A DNA stretch of 64,000 nucleotides from NCBI GenBank assembly GCA_029204225.1, contig CM055093.1, positions 1,723,155 to 1,787,154 on the forward strand. The letters run 5' to 3'. This DNA comes from Diphasiastrum complanatum. Lineage: Eukaryota; Streptophyta; Lycopodiopsida; Lycopodiales; Lycopodiaceae. The notes below the pieces were generated by a model. It was not told the origin of the DNA and made no database searches. It saw nothing but the letters and a program-made list of their open reading frames with translations. Shown piece after piece: positions 38,601-49,756 of this stretch (its first letter is position 1; the number at the start of each line of letters is the position of its first letter). The translations under genes were made by a program, and so were the position numbers.

Positions 38601-41600
38601 CTTTGGTTGATATTGGCAGCACTCATTCTTTTATTAGCAGTTATATCACTAGTTGGATCTGTGCTTCACCTGTTCCTGCTTCACAGCCTCTCACAATTGA
38701 GGTTGCCAGTTCCCATTCTTTTCCTAGTTCTCAGATGTTTCAGCGTTTACCATACCGCATTGGAGATTTTTCTGGACAGACAGATCTTTACATTATTCCT
38801 ATGGAGCATTATGATCTTATCCTTGGTGCTGATTGGTTTGCATCTCTTGGAGCCGTTACACTGGACTTGACACAGCAGACATTGACATTTGTACATGATG
38901 CAGTTACACACTCACTTGTTGGCATTGATTCTCAGGGAGACTTCCAATTGATTACTGGGAAGCAGTTTATTCGCAGCCTGCCAAAGGCTCATTGTGCAAC
39001 CTTATTATGTGTTCAGCAGGCAGTACCAGTTCCTCCAGTTTCTACTCCAGCAGCTGTTCCTCAGGTGATCTCTGACTTATTACATCAGTATGCTTTTGTC
39101 TTTTCAGAACCTACGACGCTACCACCATTACGTGACGTGAACCATCATATTGACTTGCGTCCTGGTTCTGCTCCTCCTTCCCGTCCCCCTTATCGTATGT
39201 CTCGATCTGAGCGTGATGAGCTTGAGCTCCATATTATTGCCTTGTTAGATCAGGGTCTCATTGTTTCTAGTCACAGCCCTTTTGGTGCCCCTATTCTCCT
39301 TGTTAGTAAGAAAGATGGTACCAAACGCCTTTGTATTGATTACCGTGCTTTAAATAAGTTGACTATTCGTAATCAATACCCTATTCCACACATGACCTCT
39401 TTGACCAGCTCAGTACCTCTAAAATCTTTTCCCAGATAGACCTTCGTTCTGGATATTACCAAATCAGGATGCACCCTTCTGACGAACATAAGACTGCTTT
39501 TCGTACTCACCTTGGTTTATATGAATTTCGTGTGCTTCCTTCTGGTGTTACTAATGGCCCTCCTACGTTCCAGAATGTGATGAATAACGTCATGCATCCG
39601 CTTCTTGGTCATTGTGTCTTGGTTTATTTTGATGATATTCTTATTTTTAGTCAGTCTCTTGCTGAGCATGTTTCCCATCTTTCCTCTGTATTTCAGTTAC
39701 TTGTACATCACCAGTTATTTGCTAAGTTGTCTAAATGTTCTTTTGTTGTTTCTGAGATCGAGTTTCTTGGTTTTCTTGTCTGTACTGGACACATTCGTCT
39801 GGACCCTCATAAGGTTCAGGCCATCCAGGATCGGCCTATACCAACTGATATTCATCATGTTCGTATGTTCCTTGGGTTAGCCACTCACCTTCGTCGTCCA
39901 ATTCCTCATTTTGCCACTATTGCAACTCCTCTTCATGCACTTTTGAAGAAGCCTAGTACTTTTCTTTGGACTTCTGATTGTCAGTCAGCGTTTGATACTC
40001 TTCGTCATGCTGTTGTTGATGTTGCCGTTATGTGTTTACCATAGTTTGATCAAAAGTTTCTTGTTGAGACTGATGCTAGTAATGTTGGTTTGGGTGCTTT
40101 ACTTCGCCAGTCACAATGTATTATTGCTTATGAGTCGCGTCGTCTTCGCTCTTATGAGCAACGTTATTCTGTGCATGAGAAAGAGCTTCTTGCTATTATC
40201 TATGCTCTTAAGAAGTGGTGTCATTATCTGTATCGAGTTCCATTTGACATTATTACTGATCACCACTCTTTACGTTATCTGTTTTCTCAACGTGACCTTA
40301 GTGATCGTCAATTTCGTTGGTTGCAGTTTTTACAGTCTTTTAATTTTTCCATATTGTATTGTCCTGGTCGTGCTAACACTGCTGCTGATGCATTATCTCG
40401 TCTTCCAGCTTTGTTGAATACACTCGTTTCTACTATTCCTCCATGGTTTGATGATCTACCTGCAGCATACCTTACATGTTCTGATTTTTGTGATGTTTAT
40501 AGTTTTGTTGTCCCGTCCTCATCAGGTTTACTCCATTGTTGACAACCGTCTTTATCGTTATGATTCTCTTTGTATTCCTAGTTCCTTGGGTATCCGTTCC
40601 CAAATGTTGTCGGATGCTCATTCCTCTCCTGTTGGGGGTCACTTTGGTTTTCAGAAGTCTTATGCTCGTCTCAAAGACCATTTCTATTGGCCCTCTCTTC
40701 GATCTGAGCTTGCTGTACTTATTCGTACCTGCCTTCTTTGTCTTCGTAATAAGTACTCCCGTGCTAAATCTGCTGGTTTGCTCCAGAGTTGGCCTATTCC
40801 TAATCGCCAGTGGCTTATCATTCTACTTCTGATGGGCAGTCTGAGGTCCTTAACAAGATCCTTGAGGATAATTTACGCCATTTTGTTACTCCTTCAGGGA
40901 AGGATTGGGATCAGCATTTATGTTTAGCAAAGTATAGCTATAATAGCTCTGTTAGTACCAGCACAGGTGTCTCACCATTTTTATTATCTCATGGCTATGC
41001 ACCTCTTTTACCTGGCATTCCTCTCCCTCCTAAGGATACACCTGTCACACTTGCATCTTTTCTATTAGGTGCTCGAGAGCTTATTACCCGGGCCAGTTCT
41101 CATTTACAGCATGTTCAGCAGCGTTATCAGACCTCAGTTGATCGTCACCGCCACCATGTTGAGTTTCAGCTTGGAGATATGGTTTATCTACGCCTACGGT
41201 TTGCACGTCATCATTTTGTCCAGGGCCATGCTTCTACTGAGAAGCTTGCACCACGTTATTATGGGCCTTATCGCATTTTGGAGGTTCTTAGTCCAGTTAC
41301 ATATCGCTTACAGCTTCCTGCTTCCACACGCGCCTGTGATGTATTCCATGTCAGTTTATTACGTGCTGCTATTGAGGATGACGCTCCTTGTGATGCTGAG
41401 TTTCCTACTGCTCCAGAGTTATTTCCATTTTTACCTGCTGCTATATTACAAGTTCGTCTATACCATAGTCGACACCGCCGGCAGATTCAGTTTTTGGTCT
41501 AGTGGGATGGTCGTCCTATTGAGGAGGCCACATGGGAGCCTATTGATGTCTTTTATCATACACCATCACTTGCGGATCAGGCTCGTGCTCTTGCTGCACT

Positions 41601-43022
41601 TGTTGATTCCTCTTCATCAGATGTTGTTCTAGCTGTTGATGCACCAGGGCTTGCTGCTACTTGATCCAGTTTCTTTTCGACAGTTGGGTCTTTTTCTTTT
41701 GTGCCAGGGAGAGGGAGAGTTATGGACTCGGCTCATTACATTCGCCGCGTCCATTTACATTTACTTTACTTTATGCATAAGCAGGCCTTGGGCCCTTTTT
41801 TATTCATCAGTGACACTTAGACTATATGGTTGGCCTTTGGCCTTATTATTCATTATTAGGCCATTTGGACATATTACTGGAGAGTGGGGGCCTACTTGGA
41901 GGGCGCACTATTTTCCCTCCCAGTTGGGCCCTAGCCACCGGAAGCTTCCTTTTGGGGCTTCCTCTTGGCTATAAGTAGGGAAACTGTGTCATTTGTTATT
42001 CAGCTGATGATATTGATCTCTCTCTTTAGCCTCCTTAATCTCTCTCTTTCCTGCTTTCTAGGGTTAAGTCTTGCTTATGTGCTGCTTTCATAGCTTAAGT
42101 CTTGCTTATGTGATGCTTTCATAGCTTAGCTCTAGATCAGTTGTGGCTCTATTCGTAACTCACCACATATACAAAAATTTCAGATTAAAAATGATCAATG
42201 CGCCCAATTATTAATATGAGATTGGGAAATATTCCCTAGATTGCATAAGTATAGGACCTAACTTAGGTCCAACTTAAGTCGTTTCATACCATTGATCTAA
42301 ATTCTATCGTACCGATCATGAAAAGCCTTAGTTAGGTAGGAGTCTTAGAGGTTAGATAACTGGAGTACATGGATCCAACAAATCTTAACTCTTTGGCTTT
42401 TGAATCAAGTTTGAAATGGTTGTGAATTGAATCTAGATTCTAAAAGTCAAATTTTAGAATGGGCTTGATTTAACATCATCCTACCACATTGTTTTGGGAA
42501 TTTTTAAAAAAAACCTAGGATTTTCTCAAATCATTTGGCATAAGATTCCTATACAAAATTACGAATGTCCTAGGAACTATGCTAGAGCTTGGACTTGACA
42601 TAGGTTATATGGCATGCCAAAGACTATAGATAGCAATCACAATAACCGTGGATCAATCAATGTGTGTAAGCAAATTCATCAAGCAACCTCAACAAGTTTA
42701 GATAGCTAAGTTTACAAGAAGCACTTGGATGGTTCAACAAGTTACATTGAAATAAATTAAGAGGTAAGATCAAAAAAGAAAGAAAGACATCAACATAAGA
42801 CTACTTTTTGTCCATAGAAGATATGCTTAAGGTTGTTTGTTTTCATCAGGTAATGGACAAGCTCCTTATAGAAAATCTCTACCAAAGGAGCAAAATTGCA
42901 TACAAGCACACACTAGGAGAGGGAACAATTACCAACACAACAGTCGACAAGTAAGTCTTGTGCATCTCTAGCCACCCGAACATCTGGTGGTAGCATTTCC
43001 TTGATGATCTTGGTCATGGTTG
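32689..43022 (-). CDS. Dr1 / NC2-beta transcription repressor (NF-YB-like histone fold), exons 2-5
   Basis: Four minus-strand exons join in frame: 42933-43022, 33323-33417, 33017-33085 and 32689-32844. All introns are GT-AG (donors gtaatt, gtaagc, gtatgt). Words in order: [75 protein letters not shown], and the tail [19 protein letters not shown]. This is the H2B-type histone fold plus conserved C-terminal tail of plant Dr1, which pairs with NC2-alpha (DRAP1) on TBP in the nucleus and blocks TFIIA/TFIIB entry. The joined part gives 136 residues; the family is usually ~155-160. The missing ~18 residues (initial MDPMDIVGKS-like exon) were not found to the right and may lie outside the window. 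The 9.5 kb intron at 33418-42932 holds a SINE and a whole Gypsy element. The frame is clean, so I think the gene is live. Confidence 0.9.
33800..33900. repeat. Inverted-repeat cluster of gaaccgtgg words
   Basis: Within ~85 bp the words cccacggttc/gaactgtggg and accgtaccatggttcatgaaccgtggta form overlapping imperfect palindromes. It lies in the large Dr1 intron. Confidence 0.6.
34542..34625. repeat. Inverted-repeat cluster of ggaacgttcc words
   Basis: Outer arms cgttccgacc (about 34549-34558) and ggtcggaacg (about 34611-34620) enclose gaacgttccgttccgaacg and further gttcc words. Strong hairpin potential. May be an end of a small non-autonomous DNA element; no partner end or target duplication identified. 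Confidence 0.6.
35859..35945 (+). mobile_element. tRNA-derived SINE (or tRNA retropseudogene)
   Basis: An 87 bp insert carries a box A-like stretch (tggttgagttggttagc, ~35872-35888) and box B (agttcgagcc, ~35916-35925) at tRNA spacing, with a short A-rich end (ggaaaccaagaag). It is flanked by perfect 15 bp direct repeats, cattttctctcatag, at 35844-35858 and 35946-35960. Such long target duplications are the mark of LINE-driven retroposition. It sits in the large Dr1 intron. It is shorter than most plant SINEs, so it may be a minimal SINE or a copied tRNA. Confidence 0.8.
36146..36616 (+). repeat. Gypsy-1 5' LTR
   Basis: 471 bp. Contains three tandem copies of a ~28-32 bp unit (gttaagtcttgcttatgtgctgctttca) at about 36491-36585. 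Terminal inverted words AGTTA and TAACT. Confidence 0.9.
37262..41650 (+). pseudogene. Gypsy-1 gag-pol region
   Basis: Gag at 37.3-38.4 kb, with a likely ATG at 37316 and a zinc knuckle [14 protein letters not shown] near 38.33 kb. Protease ([12 protein letters not shown]) is near 38.61 kb. Reverse transcriptase at 39.1-39.8 kb has [14 protein letters not shown] and YFDDILIFS. RNase H is at 40.05-40.4 kb, the integrase zinc head ([20 protein letters not shown]) is near 40.65 kb, and an IEEATWEP chromodomain-like end is near 41.53 kb. The order protease, reverse transcriptase, RNase H, integrase is that of Gypsy. Fossil, broken. Confidence 0.88.
41718..42160 (+). repeat. Gypsy-1 3' LTR
   Basis: 443 bp partner of the 5' LTR with two copies of the 28 bp unit. 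Followed by target copy CACCA. Confidence 0.9.
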
Positions 43023-45009
43023 CTACCATACAATAGCATAATGAAGTTAGTCTCAAATGGCAAGAATAAGTTTCTTTGAGTTCACTTTTAAGACACTAAG
43101 CACATGCATTGATGCAAGTACAAAAATGACCAAAAAGCATGCAATACATTCTTGATCATTTTAGGCTGCGGCCAAGTATACTACTAAAACTTAGCAAATT
43201 TCCCAAATATAGGAAAACTAATAGACTACTAACCAACAAAGTCAAGAACTAGATACTTGCCAACCATTGTACAGAAAATTCCCATTGATCTAACTTCAAG
43301 AGAGATGCATAACAGCTTGGGTTGTCTCCAAATGCGATGGGTTCTAAATGCATGTTCCAAAAAGTGATGCCAAATCAAGCCTAAACTATTTGTAATGTTT
43401 TTAGAGGTGTAATGAAATAGGATAATATAGACATGGTTTGCAAGTGTTTTGATTGTAAAATCTCTTGATCCATTCACCAATGCGACAAGAAGCTCTGAGA
43501 CAATCTCTCTAAATATTCCTCCCAAAGCCTCTTCCTCTTGGTCTTCAATCCTCATAATACGAAAATTAACATGAGCGGATTTTGACAAAGCATAGTAAGC
43601 CCCAATAAATGTGACTTTGATTGAATGTGTCAAAGTAATCCTACTAGAAAGCGATTATTACCGTACTAAAAATGAAGCATATAAATAGTCCAAGGAGCAA
43701 TATGAATGCCTTCACATCAAGAAATGTCACACCATCCACCTCTCTAGTTCCAAGCCATGATTGACATTAATTAGAAAGAAAGCATTGTAAAGGATCTACA
43801 ACCTTAAATTATGAATGCATGTGCATTGTTGATTGAATTTGCTCTACTACAAGTTAATTTCATTTGATGCAAACCTCTCTTAAATATAAATATCTTACAT
43901 TTTCTTAATGATGACATATTTCTAAGTCCCAAGGGAACTTAAATTAGGGAACAGGGGAAATTGATTAGGGCACAGGGGAAATTGATTTCTGCTACAAATA
44001 AGCATTTGCTGTAATAAACTACTAAAAGCATATGGTTTCTAAAACTAGATAATTTGCAGAATAGGGATGATTGATAATGGCAGTCACAATTTCTGAGAAT
44101 TACTATTTTTAGGTTGTTGTTATTAAGCAATTCACAAACCTAACAAATAGGCAACTTGTATGCTGTACATTGTCCTACCCCATACGAGTTGTGACTTAAA
44201 CATAGCAAGTTGTGATCTAAAAATACATTCAAACTACCTAGAAATTTCATGAGTAGGGTGTAGAAGCCCACATTAAGGTAATGGCTTGTCCCTAGAATGC
44301 AACTGCTTTTAGCTAGCAATACATGAAACCCAAGCACTAGATAATTTTGTTGAGTCTTGGACCCTTGGATTTTCTTTATAGGAAAAAGGGCATGGAGAGC
44401 GATCTCCTCAACAAACTCTGGTATGGAAGATCTCTCGAGTGACAGAGAGAGTTCTAAAGTCTAAAGAGGGAGAAAGAGAGAGTAGCCATCATTCACTAAA
44501 AGAAAAGATCATCCAAATGCAACCTGGCCTGTCCGATTCGAACGCGTTTTGTACCATCGAATTGGCCGATTCGAACCGAGTATCTAAACATTGCTCCAAA
44601 TAACCTGATCTACCACTTTTGGACTCTCATAACATCTAGTAGCAGGAGCTCTCATGCTCTCATATAAAGACACCAATGAATATAAGTGTATAGTAGGAGC
44701 CTAGGAAGAAGATTGAGAACAAGATTAGCTCATAAACATAAGCTTATCAAGCTTCTGATATATAAGTCTAAATGCCTGATCATAAATGATTGTGGAGTCT
44801 CAAACTTGGTTGTAGATAAAGCATCCCTAGTCTTTGATCTAGTCAACAACTACTTTATGTATATAACTATTTGTGAATTTAGAATATATCCAATTTCAAA
44901 AATTTATATAGAGAAGTCAGTGATGTCATAAGATTGATGGAAACTAGTAAAATTGTAATTTCTAGCATCCATGTTCTCTCTAACTTGGAGGTCTTCCAAG
45001 GGATCAAAT
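43023..45009. other. Upstream side of Dr1, no exon recognised
   Basis: Presumed Dr1 intron 1 or upstream DNA. A minus-strand frame at 43229-43633 (134 codons; word EALGGIFREIVSELLVALVNGS) is the longest open stretch but shows no known motif, and no splice partner was found. A palindromic cluster with gattcgaac words lies at about 44533-44580. Confidence 0.45.
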
Positions 45010-45201
45010 TGTAAATACTTCTTGCTTTGCTTTTGCCTTGCTTTTTGTTTTATTTTGTCTAGCTATATTGGGAGCGTATAAAAACGTCTCCAAACTGTAA
45101 TACAAAAAAACATCTAGTGCAAACTAAAATAGACATGTATGCGAGAGTGTGCGCATAGTAATCATTTGTATCTATAGTAGGATGTCAAGGTTGTGCTGCT
45201 A

Positions 45202-48200
45202 CTACTGTACGGATGCTGTAAAAAGATGTGATGCGAGCCACAGAATGGGGAAGCGCTGGAGCCTGCCGGCGTCGTCTGTGAGCATGAGACGTGCATGTGT
45301 AATAGTAGTACGCCTCTGTGTAGGATGTCTGGTAATCCTGGTAGTAACATGATGGTGGGAGGTACACTGTCTCTGATCTCTATGACCATGAAAGCGGCCA
45401 TCATCCTCGTCGTCGTCATAATCATAATCCTCATCATCAAGCACTAAATCATGTGATCTCCGCCTAGTAAAGAATGAAGTAATCAATGGCTGTGAGGTAA
45501 AATGTTGGGGTGTCTCGTATAAATCTCTCCGTAGTATGGACATCTCGCGTACCATTAGAGCGACACACCGTGGGTCCTCATAAGCTATGAGAGAGCGTAG
45601 AGTGGTAGGCATCCCTCGGAACAAGCAATAATATCGCCCTCTGATCTCATAATATACAGGGCACCTAAAGATAAAGTGCTCCTCACACTCCACCTCACCT
45701 AGAGAACATAACTGGCAAATCCGCTCCTCTCTAGGAATACCATGGAACCTTCCAGTCTCAATAGCTAGCTGATGAGAGGACACCCTGAGCTGCCCCAATG
45801 TGAATCTGAGGCAATGTGACAACCCCGAGTCCAAGTAGCGTGGCATGACTGGGGTCCCCGATGCATCTAGCTCCAAGCAATGAGTCCGGTAGAAAGATGG
45901 CTTAACCCCTAACTGGTTACGCCAAGTCCGCTCTAGATATGTGCGATAGAGGAAGCGTCTGATATACTGATGTGTGCCTGAGGGGAGCTGAGTGATGGAG
46001 ATGCCAACTGAAGCAAGTAGGAGGTGAGAGGCCTGAGAGAACCATGATAACCTGTAGCCCTGATCGTGAAGACGTTGTGAAGAGGATAGTGCAACCTGTA
46101 TGTATCGCCTATCTATCTCTGGTAACGCCTGTATCCTCTGTACATAGGTGATGAGCTGAAGAACTGCCTCGACCTGTATAGGTGGAACTGCAAACTCGGC
46201 CAAGAGAATCTCATGTGGAACAGAAGGCTTCGCTCGAATCAGCCGAGCTAGCATGGTGGTCTGTAATCGTGAGAGACTGGCCCAGTGTGAAGAAGGGAGA
46301 CCTGTACACCACGTCTCTGCCGCATATAAAGTCGTGGGAGTAACAATGGTATCAAAGAGGCGACACTTACTGCGAGCATCCTTGATGGACTTTCGGAAGC
46401 CAAAACGCTCTAGCTGAACAAGGGAAGCATGTCCCTTCCCCAGTTGAGTGGTAGCGGCCTGTCTCATGCCAAAAATAGGACCTGAGAAAAGGACCCCCGG
46501 GTATGTATAGGAAGGGACTACCTCTAGAACCTGCCCACCCAAAGTAAGCTCCTGTCGTTGCATGAATGCTCTCGAAGTGTTGAAGACCATAACCTTGGTC
46601 TTCCCAATGTTCACCCCTAGGCCCCATCTGGTACAAAACTCATGCAAGCAATCCAACTGTCGCTGTAGACCCTCTCTGGTCGGTGAGACCAATACCACAT
46701 CATCAGCATAAAGGAGGATAGCAATCAAGATGTCACCAAGCCTGCAGCCAGGACCACCACCCTGTGTAACGACTCTCTCCAACTCATCAATATACAAGCC
46801 AAAGAGGACTGGTGAGAGGGAACAACCCTGCTTCACCCCAATAGTACTCCAGATGTGATCAGATATGCCACTGCTATGTCGGAAAAAGCCCAGGACCCGC
46901 TCATAAAGTGCCATCACAGCAAGAACAATGTCGGTGGAGAAGCCGAGGTCTCGAAGTCTCTGGATGAGCAATGAGCGAGGAACATAATCAAAGGCTTTCC
47001 TGAAGTCCACAAAACAACAGTAAACCCTCTCTCTCCTGTGCTTAGCCTCCTCAATCAAGGCACGCAATGTGAAGATGTGATCAGCAGTAGAATAATGGGC
47101 TCGAAAACCAGCCTGACCCATGGCATGTAGTCTCCTAGTCTCCGCCTCTGAGCTCACAACAGACTGTAATATAGTACCATATAGTTTCGCCAGGACATGC
47201 CCAATCATTATGGTGCGGTAGTTACTCGGAATCATGGGGTCACCATTCTTATGGATGGGGTGGATAACGTTAGTGCACCAGGAGGATGGGAAACCAGGAA
47301 CAACTGCGGAGTTAAGAAGGGTGGCAATAGGGGGGGCAAGTAAGTCGGAGGCATTGGAAAAGGAGTTCAGATTCAAGGACTTCGATGTCTCTGGCCCTAT
47401 GGGACTTCATCTTCTTAATGGCTGCAAGTACCATGTCAGATGTGAAGAAGGAGAACTCAGATGGCCGTGGAGATATGGAGATAGGTGAGTCGGTAGGGAC
47501 CGTGTACAGGCTAGTAGCATAATCAGTCCAAATGCGGAGGTCCTTCAGGAGAGGTGGTGGAGAGCGAGGAATGAACTCACACCAAAAAGCGCCCGAAGAA
47601 GAGCTGAAAAGAAGGTCAATGAGGCGTTTCCCTTCAGAATCATCATGGGAACGCTTCTTACGGCGGAGAGCACGATGGTAGGAGCGTCGGGAAGATCGAA
47701 GCAGATGTGGGGCGCGGATGTGTGAGTAGGTTACTGACTGATGAAGAGAACGGCACTCGGTATCGTACCAAGGAGGGTGTAGTGGTCGAGGTGTGCGTCG
47801 GGTCTTTCTGGGGTGGGGTTTTGTGGGGAGGGTTAATGATGCGGCCGTGTGGAGAAAGGTGGTGAGAAAATCAGCCTAGGTGTCAACTGGACTGTCATGA
47901 GGAAAGGAGTGTAGAAGTGAAAGCCAAGGACTGCCGGTATAGTGGCATGTAAGTGGGATCAAATGCGTACGTGGGTGCTCGGGTAAGCATGAATAGTGTA
48001 GGTGAATGAGTGGGTGGAAGGTGGCCAATGCCGAAGGAGAGAAATGAGTGATCAGAAAGGGTGGTGGGGACAACGTGGAAGTCAGAAACTGTGGGTACAA
48101 AGGATGGTGACCCTATGAGATAGTCAACGACACTATGTCCTCCACTGTGAGGGTGGCATGTATAACTGTCTGAATGTGGCCAGTAGGGTAAGCCATTATA

Positions 48201-48870
48201 AATGGCTAGCTCATGTGCCTCTCCAAACTGCAATAAGTGCTCACCATATGAAGTAGTAGGTCCCAAACTGTCCGCGGAGGTTCTGGTAACTCCAAGCATA
48301 TCACTGTTCAGGGCACGAACACGTAGCTGATCAGTGATGTCGAAGAACTCTGTCTGTCGTCCGGGCATTAAAATCCCCTGTGAGGAGAATATGCCCCAGC
48401 TCTGAGAATCTGATAATGTCTGGTGAGAGGTCCTGATATGAAGATCCAGTACCCTCAAAAAAAGACGAGGACTCTGGTGGAAAGTAACATGCTACAATGA
48501 CAAGCTCTCTATCCAAGCCAATATCCTGACCCACGATGTGAGTCCATATGTAGCGGGCCTGCACGTCATGTCGGATGAAGTCAATACTCGAATGAAGAGC
48601 CTCTCTATATAAGCAGGCGACCCCACCTGAACCTCGTCCACTAGCAGATCTAGTCTCTCGTCGAAATACTGAGTCCCATCTGTATCCAGGAAAAGAAGGA
48701 AGTCCTCGCTCCGGGCTCTCGTGTGTCTCCATGAAGAATAATATATCTCTACCTGTAATAAAATCAACAAGGTCCCCTGCCGCAGAAGATGAGTGTATGC
48801 CAGCACAATTCCACACTCCTATCCGAAGGTGGTGTGGATGGGGCCCCGAGGTGCTCCCACCCCTGGGCAC
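45202..48870 (-). pseudogene. LINE ORF2: endonuclease and reverse transcriptase
   Basis: An APE-type endonuclease domain at 47.9-48.87 kb shows WNCAGI, METHE, LTGDFNAR and, near the end, SVVDYLIGS plus SDHSFLS (the catalytic Asn/Glu/Asp/His set). The reverse transcriptase at 46.3-47.4 kb shows NYRTIMIGHVLAKLYGTIL, QAGFRAHYSTADHIFTLR, CCFVDFRKAFDYVPR, GVKQGCSLSPVLFGLYIDEL and the catalytic YADD. A C-terminal zinc motif CQLCSLGEVECEEHFIFRC lies near 45.7 kb. The reading phase shifts near 47.38 kb between HRARDIEVL and NLNSFSNASDLLAPP, and the two endonuclease halves are in different frames near 48.3-48.46 kb. It would nick target DNA and copy LINE RNA there; now inactive. Confidence 0.88.
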
Positions 48871-49386
48871 CCCAAATCCCTAGCACTGGGATCTACTAGG
48901 TGCACTATCAAGAAAGAGCACTCGTCCATCTCGGTAAATAACTCGTCTGCCAGACTCACGGGCTGCCTGAAAGGCCTTACGCCTCTCCTCCACCTGGATA
49001 TATGAGGTCGTCATCCATATAGATAGTGGTGCCACGAAGCTTAGCTCTGCACCGCAAAGCATCGCGGCGACTCTCTAGAGAAGTGAAACGGATAATGAGT
49101 GTAGCTGCATCTCTGGTGGTCCTCCAAGCTGTATCTAGCCCATTTGCCATATGTGCTAGAGTGGTCTCGAGAAATCTCGTGGCTTCGGCAATGGCATCCT
49201 GTGTGTCCGGTATCACACGAACCCTGATGTTGTGGGCCTTTTGCTCCCTTGACCTCTCTTCCGAAATGGGGGCTGAGATGACGGAGGAGATGGGGGCGCT
49301 AGGCTTGGTGCCTTTCTGCAAGACTGTTTGCTTGAGGATTGAAGCAGTCTCTTCAACCTGTTTTTCAAGCGATGAGAGTTTGCTGC

Positions 49387-49745
49387 TGTAATAGATCCTA
49401 ACACCACAGTAGGGCAAAACACTAACTGATCCACCCAACCTTGCCTACTCCCTGATATAGAGTAAGCCCCTCCTAGCCCAGTGTGAGGACTGGTAGCATG
49501 CTACTGCCAAGTGTCGGCCACGTGGCACTGACGTGGCCGACTGCACGTCGGGACCCAACTGGGGGCCCTATCCTGCTGACAGGGTCCCTAGGCTGTGTTA
49601 GGCCCGCCATGACTATGGACCGTGCTGAGGCACACTACTCACACTATCTTGCCCTGTTGGTCATGTACACTGGACACGACCCTGACTGTGGTATCTGACC
49701 TATCTGTGTTCTCTAGGGTTCGGCACTGGTTACGAGCTCGTAACA
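49387..49745 (-). repeat. Gypsy-2 3' LTR
   Basis: 359 bp. Carries a terminal 16 bp perfect palindrome GTTACGAGCTCGTAAC (49729-49744) and an 11 bp inverted repeat gtcggccacgt/acgtggccgac (49513-49523, 49531-49541) with a G-box. Confidence 0.93.
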
Positions 49746-49756
49746 CTCCCTCCCCC

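Larger units (their letters stand above)
36146..42160 (+). mobile_element. Ty3/Gypsy element (Gypsy-1) in the Dr1 intron, with AG...CT LTR ends
   Basis: LTRs at 36146-36616 (471 bp) and 41718-42160 (443 bp) are flanked by a perfect target duplication CACCA (36141-36145, 42161-42165). With that duplication the LTRs run AGTTATGG...TCGTAACT, not TG...CA. The primer site TGGTATCAGCGC starts at 36617; the purine tract gggagagggag precedes 41718. By eye about ten substitutions separate the LTRs (~2 %), plus one copy of a 28 bp repeat (three in the left LTR, two in the right). It lies opposite to the Dr1 coding direction. Broken, with a handful of breaks. Confidence 0.92.

Noticed and set aside
43229-43633. 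Minus-strand frame of 134 codons
   Set aside because: No recognised motif, no splice partners and it lies in presumed intron or upstream DNA of Dr1; not strong enough to call a gene.
43023-45009. Search for Dr1 exon 1 (MDPMDIVGKS-like)
   Set aside because: No matching minus-strand words found here or further right by eye; may lie outside the window.
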